64,000 nt of DNA from the NCBI GenBank assembly GCA_965226245.1, contig CBDDCL010000015.1, forward strand, positions 6,138,001 to 6,202,000, in the 5' to 3' direction. The notes below the pieces were generated by a model that was given only the letters and a program-made list of their open reading frames with translations, was not told where the DNA came from and made no database searches. The position numbers were made by a program, and so were the translations under genes. Source of the DNA: CBDCYS01 sp965226245. GTDB lineage: Bacteria; Acidobacteriota; Terriglobia; Bryobacterales; UBA6623. Below, piece after piece: positions 9,821-18,400 of this stretch (the first letter of the stretch is position 1; every line of letters begins with the position of its first letter).

Positions 9821-11101
9821 ATGGCATCGCGCACACAAGAAGAGACGCCGACTTTGAATTTGGCGGCTCTCAAAGAAAAAAACATTGCCCAACTCAGCGA
9901 ACTGGCCAAGGAGCTCAGCATTGAAGGCGCCGCCGGACTGCGCAAGCAGGAGTTGATTTTCCGGATCTTGCAGGGGCAAGCCGAGAAAAGCGGCCTTATC
10001 TTTTCCGAAGGGGTGCTTGAAACCCTGCCGGAAGGGTTCGGCTTTTTGCGCGCCCCGGAGTATAACTACCTGCCGGGTCCCGACGACATCTACGTCTCGC
10101 CGTCTCAGATCCGGCGCTTTGATTTGCGCACCGGCGACACGATTTCCGGCCAGGTTCGTCCTCCCAAAAGCGGCGAGCGCTACTTTGCTCTCATCAAGGT
10201 CGAAGCCATCAACCTTGAGCCGCCCGAGGCTTCCAAGAGCAAGAGTTTCTTCGACAACCTGACGCCGCTTTACCCCGAAGGCCGCATTCGTCTCGAGACC
10301 ACCAAGGAGAACCCCAGCGGCCGCGTGATGGACCTGATGACGCCGATCGGCAAGGGACAGCGCGGCTTGATCGTCTCGCCGCCCCGCACCGGCAAGACCA
10401 TGCTGCTGCAGTCGATCGCCAACTCGGTCACGGCCAACCAGCCGGAGATCATTCTGATCGTTCTGCTGATCGACGAACGTCCCGAGGAGGTCACCGACAT
10501 GCAGCGCTCGGTCAAGGGCGAAGTCATCAGCTCGACATTCGATGAGCCGGCCACGCGGCACGTCCAAGTAGCCGAGATGGTGATTGAAAAGGCCAAGCGT
10601 CTGGTCGAGCATAAGCGCGACGTTGTCATATTGCTGGACTCGATCACACGGCTGGCGCGCGCCTACAACACGATCGTTCCGCCTTCGGGCAAGATTCTTT
10701 CTGGTGGCGTGGACTCCAACGCCCTGCAGCGCCCCAAACGCTTTTTCGGCGCCGCCCGCAACATCGAAGAGGGCGGCTCGCTCACGATCATCGCCACGGC
10801 GCTGATTGATACGGGCAGCCGCATGGACGACGTGATTTTCGAAGAGTTCAAGGGCACTGGCAACTTGGAAATCCACCTTGACCGCAAGATGGTCGACAAG
10901 CGCGTCTTCCCGGCCATCGACATCAACCGCAGTGGAACCCGCAAGGAAGAGCTGCTGCTGGCGCCCGAAGAGCTGAACCGCGTTTGGGTCCTGCGCCGGG
11001 TCCTCAGTCAGATGTCGGCGGTGGACACGATGGAGCTTCTGCTCAACAAGATGAGCAAGACCCGCAGCAATGCGGAGTTCCTTGCTTCGATGACGGCCTG
11101 A
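9821..11101 (+). CDS. rho: Transcription termination factor Rho
   Basis: The protein has 426 residues. An N-terminal Rho_N helical region (KNIAQLSELAKELSIEGAAG) precedes the cold-shock-like RNA-binding domain (LPEGFGFLRAPEYNYLPGPD). The ATPase core carries PPRTGKTMLLQS (about 187-198), the Walker B-like VVILLDSITRLARAYN and the Q/R loops. It forms a hexameric RNA helicase that ends transcription. A good AGAGGA Shine-Dalgarno stands four nt before the ATG. Its last codons are part of a 70-bp tandem duplication that continues beyond the stop (see 11083-11222). Confidence 0.97.
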   Translation: MASRTQEETPTLNLAALKEKNIAQLSELAKELSIEGAAGLRKQELIFRILQGQAEKSGLIFSEGVLETLPEGFGFLRAPEYNYLPGPDDIYVSPSQIRRFDLRTGDTISGQVRPPKSGERYFALIKVEAINLEPPEASKSKSFFDNLTPLYPEGRIRLETTKENPSGRVMDLMTPIGKGQRGLIVSPPRTGKTMLLQSIANSVTANQPEIILIVLLIDERPEEVTDMQRSVKGEVISSTFDEPATRHVQVAEMVIEKAKRLVEHKRDVVILLDSITRLARAYNTIVPPSGKILSGGVDSNALQRPKRFFGAARNIEEGGSLTIIATALIDTGSRMDDVIFEEFKGTGNLEIHLDRKMVDKRVFPAIDINRSGTRKEELLLAPEELNRVWVLRRVLSQMSAVDTMELLLNKMSKTRSNAEFLASMTA

Positions 11102-11110
11102 CGACACTCG

Positions 11111-11134
11111 GAGCCGCGCGCGTAAGCAAGCGGT
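11111..11134. repeat. Dispersed hairpin repeat A, copy 1
   Basis: The core ccgc-gc-gc-gtaa-gc-aa-gcgg can fold as a CCGC/GCGG stem, a small internal loop, a GC/GC step and a GTAA (GNRA-type) tetraloop. Further copies are at 11181-11204, 58199-58222 and, diverged, 60890-60913. All lie between genes just behind a stop codon. Confidence 0.65.
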
Positions 11135-11180
11135 TAGCAACAAGCGAGCACGTGCTTCGATGGGCGCCTGGCGACACTCG

Positions 11181-11204
11181 GAGCCGCCTGCGTAAGCAAG
11201 CGGT
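11181..11204. repeat. Dispersed hairpin repeat A, copy 2
   Basis: This copy lies in the second unit of the 70-bp tandem duplication. It differs from copy 1 by two bases (gcct for gcgc) that fall in the internal loop, so the stem and GTAA loop are kept. Confidence 0.65.
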
Positions 11205-11281
11205 TAGCAGCAAGCGAGCACCGATCCAGCTAGTCATCGACGGACCCAATCCTTCACCCGCCAAACCTGCCATCCCCACCG

Positions 11282-12406
11282 ATGGAAAGCATCGACAAGC
11301 TTCTAGAGAATACCAGCGGCATCCTCAAACTCAAGCCGAATTTCGTCACCCGCTACTACATGGACCACGCCCGCCTGGGGCTGAGCGAAAAACCTGGAGG
11401 CACCTTCAAAGCCGAGGTCAACCGCTGGATCCCCGAGCGCTGGATCGCCTCAACCGCCCAGGCCGCCCATCCCAACCCGGCGCCCGGCGAAGGTTTGAGC
11501 TTTCTCGACGTCCCCGGAGAGCCCATCTCCTTGAAGGACGCCATCACCGCGCGGCCCGAAGCGATCCTCGGCCCCGTGCTGGCCGAACGCTACGCCCCGA
11601 TGTTCCCGGTGCTCAACAAGGTTCTCGACCCGCACCACCCCATCGTTTTTCACTTCCACGCCCGCGACGAGGACGTGCAAAACTTTCCCCAATACTTCGG
11701 CCGCCACAAACTAGGCAAGGAGGAAGCCTACTACTTTCTGCCCCGCCCGAAGGGGCCCGTACCCTATACGCACCTCGGTTTGTACCCTGGTGTCACGCGC
11801 GAAGACCTGAGCCGCGCCGTGGAGAACGGCGGCGACCACGCTCTCGAGCTTTCACCGGTTGCGCCGCAGAAGTTCGAGGAAGGAATGTATGTGCCATCCG
11901 GCGTGCCGCACCGCCCCGGGACCGCCCTGACACTGGAAATCCAGCAGCCTTCCGACGTCTCGCTTCATCTGGACTGGTACTTCATGGGCAAAAGGAAAAC
12001 TCCTGAGCAGACTCACCCCGGCTTCGACAGTATCGAGGAATCCCTGCAATTCGTCGACTTCGAGCGGGCCGCGACCCCAGGTGTCATGGAGAAGAATTAT
12101 CTGGTCCCCGAGCGAATCGAAGAAACTCGTCAGCCCGGCCAGGGCGAAGAACACTGGATCTTCCCGCCGCGAATGACCCCGAAGTTCAGCGGCAAACGCG
12201 TACGCGTCACCGGGACATTTGAGATGACCGAGCAATCCCCCTACGCCCTGCTGGTCTGGAGCGGCCGCGGCCAACTCAACGGCGCCCCGATCGCGGCAGG
12301 CGACGAATTCCTGGTGACCCACCCAGCAGCCGTCATGCCCCAGCACTTGAAGAGTGAAGGCGGCGAAACGCTCGAGGTCTTCAAGCTGTTCCCGCCTGGC
12401 AAATAG
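11282..12406 (+). CDS. Cupin protein similar to class I mannose-6-phosphate isomerase
   Basis: The protein has 374 residues. HHPIVFHFHARDEDV (about 119-133) and MYVPSGVPHRPG (about 202-213) look like the metal-binding cupin strands of type I phosphomannose isomerases, and the C-terminal third holds a second cupin-like barrel (LVWSGRGQLNGAPIAAGDEFLV). A direct role as mannose-6-phosphate isomerase is possible, but the family contains sugar-binding relatives of unknown activity. It is followed 150 bp later by a xylose-isomerase-like TIM-barrel gene, so the two may act in one sugar pathway. Confidence 0.65.
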   Translation: MESIDKLLENTSGILKLKPNFVTRYYMDHARLGLSEKPGGTFKAEVNRWIPERWIASTAQAAHPNPAPGEGLSFLDVPGEPISLKDAITARPEAILGPVLAERYAPMFPVLNKVLDPHHPIVFHFHARDEDVQNFPQYFGRHKLGKEEAYYFLPRPKGPVPYTHLGLYPGVTREDLSRAVENGGDHALELSPVAPQKFEEGMYVPSGVPHRPGTALTLEIQQPSDVSLHLDWYFMGKRKTPEQTHPGFDSIEESLQFVDFERAATPGVMEKNYLVPERIEETRQPGQGEEHWIFPPRMTPKFSGKRVRVTGTFEMTEQSPYALLVWSGRGQLNGAPIAAGDEFLVTHPAAVMPQHLKSEGGETLEVFKLFPPGK

Positions 12407-12559
12407 GCCAGTGTGCAGCAGGGTCTCTTGACAGTGCCCGTGCAAGATTCCGCTTGGTCGGAGTATTATCTTGAAGCGGGGCGGGTTTGGCCCCAACTGC
12501 GGCCGGCGATCACCAAACAGCCACGATCCACTCGCCAAACCAGAAAGGACTGTCAGTAA

Positions 12560-13606
12560 ATGAGCGCCAACAACTACCCCAAACTGCACAACGGCGTCTG
12601 GGCCGGCGTGATCGGCAAAGGACCCGGTTCCGAACCCTCGATCGATCTCGACACGATGCTCGACCTGACCGCCGGAGCCGAAGTCGACGGCACGAAGTTT
12701 GACGGCGTCGACCTCTTCCTCTACGACCCCCACATCGACATCGATATTTCCGGCGACGAGCTGAAACTCTGGGCCGACAAGTTCCAGTCGCGCAATCTCG
12801 TCATTGGCTCGGTTGTCGCCCCGGTGTGGCCGCCCACCGGCGGCGGTTCGGCGATGGACTCGGGTGAAGGCCGCACGATGTTCCTCGATTCAGTCCGCAA
12901 AGGATGCCGTATCGCCCAGAAGCTTCGCGAGCTGGGGGTGCGCCCCTATGGCGTCGTCCGTATCGACTCAGCGACCGGCGTCGCGGAATGGGCCGAGGGC
13001 GACACCGAAGCTCACAACCGCGAGATCGCCGAGACGTTCCGGCAGGCCGCCAAGATCGCCGAGGATCACGGCGAACGGCTTGCCGCCGAGGGCGAGATTT
13101 GCTGGGGGGGAATGCACAGTTGGAAAACGATGGTCCACCTGCTCGAGCTGGCCGGCCGCCCCAACATCGGCTTCCAAGCCGACATGGCCCATACACTGCT
13201 CTACACGCTCGGTTACAACGCACCCGAGGACGCCATCCTGCCTCAGGCCTTCGCCTGGGACGACCCGGCCCAGCTCGACGACGCACTCAAAACGCTAACC
13301 TCCGCCCTGCGCCCCTGGACGATCGATTTCCACGTGGCCCAAACCGATGCCACCGTCAAGGGTTCAGGCAGTCACGACAAGACCGGACGCCATTGCCTCG
13401 CGACCGACCCCAACGGCAAGCTCGACATCCCGCGCCATGCCGGCTACTGGCTGCGCGACGAGAACGGCGAGCTGACCAAGGCCTGCCGCCACATCTGCTG
13501 GGACGGCTGCATGTTCCCCAACGAAATCATGATGCAGCGCCAAACCTGGAACGACATCCTCAGCGCCATGATCTCGGTCCGCGACGCCCACGGCTGGAGC
13601 GAATAG
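12560..13606 (+). CDS. Sugar phosphate isomerase/epimerase-like TIM-barrel protein
   Basis: The protein has 348 residues. The ATG has AAAGGA upstream. Segments such as FDGVDLFLYDPH, LAAEGEICWGGMHSW, NIGFQADMAHTLLYTLG and TIDFHVAQTDATVKGSGSHD carry the acidic and His residues expected of xylose-isomerase-like (AP endonuclease family 2) barrels that bind a divalent metal. The substrate is unknown. The gene is probably co-transcribed with the cupin gene before it. The IS1380-like element begins 190 bp behind its stop, and a strong terminator now lies beyond the element (15494-15520). Confidence 0.65.
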   Translation: MSANNYPKLHNGVWAGVIGKGPGSEPSIDLDTMLDLTAGAEVDGTKFDGVDLFLYDPHIDIDISGDELKLWADKFQSRNLVIGSVVAPVWPPTGGGSAMDSGEGRTMFLDSVRKGCRIAQKLRELGVRPYGVVRIDSATGVAEWAEGDTEAHNREIAETFRQAAKIAEDHGERLAAEGEICWGGMHSWKTMVHLLELAGRPNIGFQADMAHTLLYTLGYNAPEDAILPQAFAWDDPAQLDDALKTLTSALRPWTIDFHVAQTDATVKGSGSHDKTGRHCLATDPNGKLDIPRHAGYWLRDENGELTKACRHICWDGCMFPNEIMMQRQTWNDILSAMISVRDAHGWSE

Positions 13607-13795
13607 CGCAAGCAGCACTTTGTGGTCCTTCCGGTTCGTTGCGCCGCCCTGACGTGGCGCGCGCGTCCCGGCGGGCAGCGTCGGCCTCAGGGCCGACGTC
13701 TTGCCTCGGCATTCATGTCGGCGCGGCAGGCCTGGGGCCCCGCGCCACGCTGCGACGCCCCCCCATCCTTCACCCGCTCGCTTCACCCCTATAAT

Positions 13796-15429
13796 CCTAA
13801 AAACGGCGGTTGAATTGGCGGCTCAGGGGGCAAGTGGTTGATACTGTGGGTGATGTCGAAATCACGAGGCGCAATACAGCTTCACCCGCTGGGGGAGCCC
13901 CAAAATGCCATCGCAAAGCAGAGCCGTGGCAGCCAGGCGCTGGACACCTACGGCGGCAAGGTGCATCTGCGCTGGGACGCCGGCGCGGCGGTGACCGCCT
14001 ACGGGCAGATGCCCTACTTCATCGAGTTTCTTAAAACCGCCGGGTTGTTCAACGACTGGGTCGCCGCTTGTCCGCTCGACTACCGCAGCCCCAATGCTCC
14101 GGCGGTGCGCGACGTGTTGGGCGCCCTGCTGCTGAGCCTGCTGGCGGGACATCGCCGCTACGCGCACATCAGCTCGATCCGCGGCGATGGGGTCAACCCG
14201 CAGTTGCTGGGGATGAGCAAGGTCGTCAGCGAAGATTCGGCGCGGCGGGCGTTTCAAGGGGCCGGCGAGAAGGCTTGCAGCAGCTGGCTGCGCGAGCATT
14301 TGCAGCGGACCTACAAGGCGCTGCTGGAAGAGCCCTGGATCCTCGACGTCGACTCCAGCGTCAAGCCGCTCTACGGGTGCCAGCAGGGCGCCCAGCGCGG
14401 TTACAACCCGGGCAAGCCGGGGCGTCCTTCGCATGTCTACCACACTTACTTCGTGGCCAACTTGCGGCTGCTGCTGGAAGTGGAAATGCAGCCGGGCAAC
14501 CAGACGGCGTCCTCGTATGCACAGCCGCAGTTGTGGAAGTTTATCGACGGCTTGGAACCCGGGCAGCGTCCGGCGCTGCTGCGCGGAGATATCGGCTGGG
14601 GGACGGAGCGGATGATGCTGGGCGCCGCACAGCGCGAGCTTCCTTATTTGTTCAAATTGCGGCAGAGCCGGGGCGTGAAGGGACTGTTGGAGAGGTTGTT
14701 TCGCAGCGAGGAATGGGAGTCGGCGGGCAAAGGCTGGCAAGGCATCAGCACGGAGTTGATGCTGGAAGGCTGGAGCCGGTCCCGGCCGCTGGTGGTGTTG
14801 CGGCGCCAGATTCGCAACGATCTGGCCCTCACTCAGCCCGACCCGGCGGCGCCGCAACAGCTCTCGTTGGGGTTGTCGGAAATCGTCGACCAGGGTGTGC
14901 TCTATGAGTACGTGGTGCTGCTGAGTTCGCTCGACGAGGAGGTGGCGACGATCGCGCAGCACTATCGCGACCGGGCGGATGCGGAGAACAACTTTGACGA
15001 ATTGAAGAACCAGTGGAGTTGGTCGGGATTCACGACCCAGGACCTGCTGCGTTGTCAGGTGCTGGCGCGCATCGGGGCGCTGGTGTACAACTGGTGGACG
15101 CTGTTTACGCGGCTGGCGATCCCCGACAAGCATGGCGAGGCGATCACGACGCGTCCGCTGCTGCTGCACGGCATTGCCCGGCGGACGCGCCACGGCCACC
15201 AAACCACGGTAACGATTACCAGCTTGCACGCCAGGGCGCGGCAGATGAAGGCGGCTTTGCAGCGGGGGAGCGCCTTTTTGCAATGGGTGCGAGCAACTGC
15301 GGAGCAGTTGACCCGAGCCCAACGCTGGCGACTGATTCTGAGCTGGATTTTCCGCCAATTTCTCCACGGCAGAGTCCTCGGCGGCCCCTTGTATGTCACC
15401 GATGCCCCCTAGCAACTGCCGTTTTTAGG
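13796..15429 (+). mobile_element. IS1380-like insertion sequence
   Basis: The ends are inverted repeats: CCTAAAAACGGCGGTTG at 13796 and, on the other strand, CCTAAAAACGGCAGTTG ending at 15429. IRs starting CCTA and 5-bp target duplications are typical of the IS1380 family (for example ISEcp1). The bases outside the ends (ATAAT left, GTAAC right) are not identical, so no clean target duplication is visible here. The same IRs bound the two MITE copies at 22146-22333 and 25256-25443. Confidence 0.85.
13838..15412 (+). CDS. IS1380-like DDE transposase
   Basis: The protein has 524 residues and is apparently intact. Recognisable blocks are WILDVDSSVKPLYG (first acidic residue region), NPGKPGRPSHVYHTYFVANL, ALLRGDIGWGTE (second Asp) and YRDRADAENNFDELKNQW (Glu region), in the order found in IS1380-type transposases. 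It fills the element between the two inverted repeats. It is the only complete transposase in the window whose element shares terminal repeats with the MITEs, so it is the likely enzyme that moved them. A long reading frame on the opposite strand is only its shadow. Confidence 0.88.
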   Translation: MILWVMSKSRGAIQLHPLGEPQNAIAKQSRGSQALDTYGGKVHLRWDAGAAVTAYGQMPYFIEFLKTAGLFNDWVAACPLDYRSPNAPAVRDVLGALLLSLLAGHRRYAHISSIRGDGVNPQLLGMSKVVSEDSARRAFQGAGEKACSSWLREHLQRTYKALLEEPWILDVDSSVKPLYGCQQGAQRGYNPGKPGRPSHVYHTYFVANLRLLLEVEMQPGNQTASSYAQPQLWKFIDGLEPGQRPALLRGDIGWGTERMMLGAAQRELPYLFKLRQSRGVKGLLERLFRSEEWESAGKGWQGISTELMLEGWSRSRPLVVLRRQIRNDLALTQPDPAAPQQLSLGLSEIVDQGVLYEYVVLLSSLDEEVATIAQHYRDRADAENNFDELKNQWSWSGFTTQDLLRCQVLARIGALVYNWWTLFTRLAIPDKHGEAITTRPLLLHGIARRTRHGHQTTVTITSLHARARQMKAALQRGSAFLQWVRATAEQLTRAQRWRLILSWIFRQFLHGRVLGGPLYVTDAP

Positions 15430-15493
15430 GTAACGGGATTCGACCGCAACACCGTGGCCCCAGACTTTCGCTCTCGTCCGGCTAGCGCTCGAG

Positions 15494-15520
15494 GCGCCGC
15501 TTTCGTGGCGGCGCTTTTTT
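15494..15520 (+). terminator. Rho-independent terminator
   Basis: GCGCCGC (15494-15500), a seven-base loop, GCGGCGC (15508-15514) and then six T residues. It probably served the 11.3-13.6 kb operon before the insertion sequence landed in front of it. The rest of 15430-15721 holds nothing else I can identify. Confidence 0.8.
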
Positions 15521-15721
15521 CTGCTTGTTGATTCTAACCCTCAAGTCCAACCGCGGCAGCCAACCACCCGAAATATTCTTTTGCTAACACTCACTCCACT
15601 TTTACCGACGCCTCGTTTCCGCCGGACGGGCGGAATGCCGCATTTCGACTTTCGGGCGTCACCGCTCACGCCTCTTCTCGCTCGAAACCGGCCGGGGGCT
15701 GGGCGCTCCAATGGGTATATA

Positions 15722-16579
15722 ATGTTAGGGATGTCCTCTGCGCCGGAGCAGAAGCAAGAAAAGCTCTTCTCGATCCTCGAGTCGATGGGCAAGGTGATGG
15801 TCGCCTACTCCGGCGGAACCGACTCGGCGTACCTCGCTTGGGCAGCGAGCAGAGCACTAGGCGATCGGGCGCTGGCGGTAACCGCCGACTCCGCTTCGAT
15901 TCCGGAATCGCACAAGCGCGATGCCGAAGATTTCGTCAGGCAGTTCAACCTGCGGCACCAGTACATCGAGACACACGAGTTTGAAAATCCAGACTACGTT
16001 CGCAACGATGCCAACCGCTGCTTCCACTGCAAGGACGAACTGTTCACCCGTCTCAAGGACATTGGCAACTCTCTAGGCTTCGAGCACATCGTCTACGGAG
16101 TGAATGTCGACGATACGGGCGACTTCCGTCCCGGGCACCGCGCCGCTCAAGAACATGGCGTACGCGCCCCGCTGCTCGAGGCTCAATTGACGAAAGCAGA
16201 GATCCGCGAATTGTCACATCGAGAGAACCTGCCAACTTGGAACCGCCCAGCGGCGGCCTGCCTCAGCTCGCGCATCCCCTACGGGACCGAGGTCACGCAC
16301 GAAAACGTCAAACTGGTCGAGCGCGGGGAAGAAGAATTGAAGCAACTCGGCTTCCGCGTCTTCCGCGTCCGGTATCACAACGAACTAGTACGAATCGAGA
16401 TCGGGCCTGACGAATTGCCTCGTGTATTGAGCCTGAAGATGGCGAGAAAGCTCACAGAGATCTTTAAGGATCTCGGTTTTAAGTATGTAACTCTTGATCT
16501 TGAGGGCTATCGCCAGGGATCACTCAACGAAGTACTATCAGGTTCACAAATGAAACCAGTTTTCTCGATTTTGTCGTAA
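15722..16579 (+). CDS. larE: ATP-dependent sacrificial sulfur transferase LarE
   Basis: LarE gives up sulfur from its own cysteine to build the nickel-pincer cofactor of lactate racemase. A PP-loop AYSGGTDSAYLAW lies near residue 31 from this start. NRCFHCKDELF and PAAACLSSRIPYG (with the candidate sulfur-donor cysteine) are both family signatures. The frame is open further upstream, but family alignment begins about here; ATG at 15722 or 15731 are both possible. No larA, larB or larC is adjacent, so the partner genes must be elsewhere, or this is a LarE-like protein with another client. Confidence 0.85.
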   Translation: MLGMSSAPEQKQEKLFSILESMGKVMVAYSGGTDSAYLAWAASRALGDRALAVTADSASIPESHKRDAEDFVRQFNLRHQYIETHEFENPDYVRNDANRCFHCKDELFTRLKDIGNSLGFEHIVYGVNVDDTGDFRPGHRAAQEHGVRAPLLEAQLTKAEIRELSHRENLPTWNRPAAACLSSRIPYGTEVTHENVKLVERGEEELKQLGFRVFRVRYHNELVRIEIGPDELPRVLSLKMARKLTEIFKDLGFKYVTLDLEGYRQGSLNEVLSGSQMKPVFSILS

Positions 16580-16803
16580 CATTTCCCTCCGCTTCTGTCG
16601 CGGGACCTCTTTAAAAACAAGTGTTTCAGGGCACGTTTTTGTTGCCAATTAGCTGTTCTTTAAGCGTCTATTCTGTGCTATACTAACGCTTTCCTCTTAG
16701 GGGTTGTTCAAACCCTTCAGCCCCTAATTGATTTTTTCTACCTACAACTTGGAGACTGCACCAGCTAGGCGCTGAACGCCGCCTTGGGCTGGACAAGATA
16801 CGC

Positions 16804-18123
16804 ATGAACGCTTGGCAGCAGATTCTTCACCGCATGGAAAGCGAAGTGAGCAGGGATAGCTATGAGAACTGGCTCGCTCCGGTCCGCTTCAGCCACATTG
16901 ACTCAGCTTCGGCTCTGCATCTGATCGCACCCAACCCGAGTGCGCGAAAATGGCTCGAGCAAGAGTACCGCGAGCGCATTCTCTCGACAGCTCGCAGCTT
17001 AGCCATGGCGCTTGAGTCCATCGAGTTCGACACCGAACGAGTCAAGCGACTCGGCACCGCCCTGCCAGCGGCCGCGGCTCAGCAGCAGCGTTTGGATTTC
17101 AGCGTCTCGGATAGCCTGTTCAACCCGAACTACTCATTCGATACCTTCGTCGTTGGTTCTTGTAATGAGTTCGCCCACGCTGCCGCTACAGCCGTCACGG
17201 CGAACCCCGCGCGGTCCTACAACCCGCTCTATATCTACGGCGGAGTCGGTATGGGCAAGACCCACCTCATGCACGCGATCGGACGCGGCCTGCGGGCCAA
17301 TTTCCCAAAACTGCGTGTCGTCTACGTCTCAAGCGAGCAGTTCATGAATGAGATGATCAGCTCCTTGCGCTACAACTGCATCAACTCATTCCACGAACGA
17401 TTTCGTTCGGCTGACGCACTCTTGGTGGACGACATCCAGAGCCTCCAAGGAAAAGACGGAACACAGGAAGAGTTCTTCCACACCTTCAACGCATTGCATA
17501 ACACACAGAAGCAGATTGTCATCTCCAGCGATCGCCCCCCTAAGATGGTTCCAGGCTTGGTGGACCGTCTGCGGTCAAGATTCGAGTGGGGACTGATGGC
17601 GGATATTCAGCCTCCCGACCTGGAGACAAAGATGGCAATCCTCGATCGCAAGGCAGATCAGTCAGGCGTGAATCTCCCCGAGGCCGTACGAAGCTATCTC
17701 GCGACTCAAATGAAATCCAATTTTCGTGAGCTGGAAGGAGCTCTCATCCGGCTCACCGCCCTCTCATCGCTGACTGGAGCCGAGATTACCATGTCGATGG
17801 CCCGGAAAGCCCTGCAGTCCATGGGCACGAGCTCAAAAAAGGTCACCATCCCGGCGATTCAACGGGCCGTCGCGGAGGAACTAGAGATCAAGCCTGAGCA
17901 GTTATGCACTCGCAGCAATGCCAAAGCCGTTGCGCTTCCACGGCAAATAGCTATGTACCTGTGTAAAAACTTGACTAGAGCATCACTCCCGGAGATCGGA
18001 AGATCCTTTGGAGGAAAGCACCACACCACGGTTCTGCACTCAGTAAACAAGATCGGGCGGCTGCGTCAGCACGATCAAGATTTGAACAGAATCATCCACA
18101 GGCTAACTGACAGATTCAGTTAG
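16804..18123 (+). CDS. dnaA: Chromosomal replication initiator protein DnaA
   Basis: The protein has 439 residues. Domain I is MNAWQQILHRMESEVSRDSY onward. Domain III AAA+ has Walker A GGVGMGKT at about 146-153 and Walker B LLVDDIQSL. The domain IV DNA-binding signature is FGGKHHTTVLHSVNKI. It opens the origin by binding DnaA boxes, several of which lie just downstream. The AT-rich 16580-16803 leader contains a TATACT-like -10 but no convincing -35. Confidence 0.97.
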   Translation: MNAWQQILHRMESEVSRDSYENWLAPVRFSHIDSASALHLIAPNPSARKWLEQEYRERILSTARSLAMALESIEFDTERVKRLGTALPAAAAQQQRLDFSVSDSLFNPNYSFDTFVVGSCNEFAHAAATAVTANPARSYNPLYIYGGVGMGKTHLMHAIGRGLRANFPKLRVVYVSSEQFMNEMISSLRYNCINSFHERFRSADALLVDDIQSLQGKDGTQEEFFHTFNALHNTQKQIVISSDRPPKMVPGLVDRLRSRFEWGLMADIQPPDLETKMAILDRKADQSGVNLPEAVRSYLATQMKSNFRELEGALIRLTALSSLTGAEITMSMARKALQSMGTSSKKVTIPAIQRAVAEELEIKPEQLCTRSNAKAVALPRQIAMYLCKNLTRASLPEIGRSFGGKHHTTVLHSVNKIGRLRQHDQDLNRIIHRLTDRFS

Positions 18124-18400
18124 ATATAATAGTATTTTCCACAGCTGAGCTCCTGTCGATGTTTCCACCCTATGCATCAAGGTGCATCCAAGCTGACTTG
18201 TGCACAGGAGGACACACTTTTTCCACAACGAGCCCTACTGATAACCTGTAGTTTTACCAATGTGTTAGGTGTTTTTCCACGGATTCACAGGCGCTACTAC
18301 TACTTTATATAGGTATCTAAGTGTTGCATAGCTGTTCACTTAGTCGCGGCTCCGAGCTCCACTTGGGCTCAGCTTAGACATGGTTGAGTGAGTTAATTCA
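18124..18400. other. oriC: Putative replication origin (oriC) between dnaA and dnaN
   Basis: The 277-bp AT-rich gap contains DnaA-box-like TTTTCCACA at 18135-18143 and 18219-18227, TTTTCCACG at 18273-18281 and a weaker gtttccacc at 18161-18169, all in the same orientation, plus AT-rich stretches suited to unwinding. Position between dnaA and dnaN is the commonest place for bacterial oriC. Box quality was judged by eye against TTWTNCACA. Confidence 0.7.

Larger units (their letters stand above)
11083..11222. repeat. 70-bp tandem duplication spanning the rho 3' end
   Basis: Unit 1 is 11083-11152 and unit 2 is 11153-11222. Each starts with tgcttcgatg, which in unit 1 encodes the last rho residues, and each contains one copy of a hairpin repeat (11111-11134 and 11181-11204). 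The two units differ at only a handful of positions, so the duplication is fairly recent or kept similar. Confidence 0.85.

Noticed and set aside
11083..11222. CRISPR array
   Set aside because: Only two units, each containing coding sequence, no spacers and no cas genes; no other regularly spaced repeats seen in the window.
13862..15415. A 517-codon open frame opposite the IS1380-like transposase
   Set aside because: It mirrors the transposase almost exactly, has no recognisable domain and is rich in Arg/Pro/Gln/His, as expected for an antisense frame in GC-rich DNA.
13791..15434. A 5-bp target duplication for the IS1380-like element
   Set aside because: Left ATAAT and right GTAAC share only the middle three bases; the event may be old or recombined.
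16580..16803. A dnaA promoter at tgctatactaacg
   Set aside because: TATACT is a fair -10, but no acceptable -35 stands 16-18 nt upstream.
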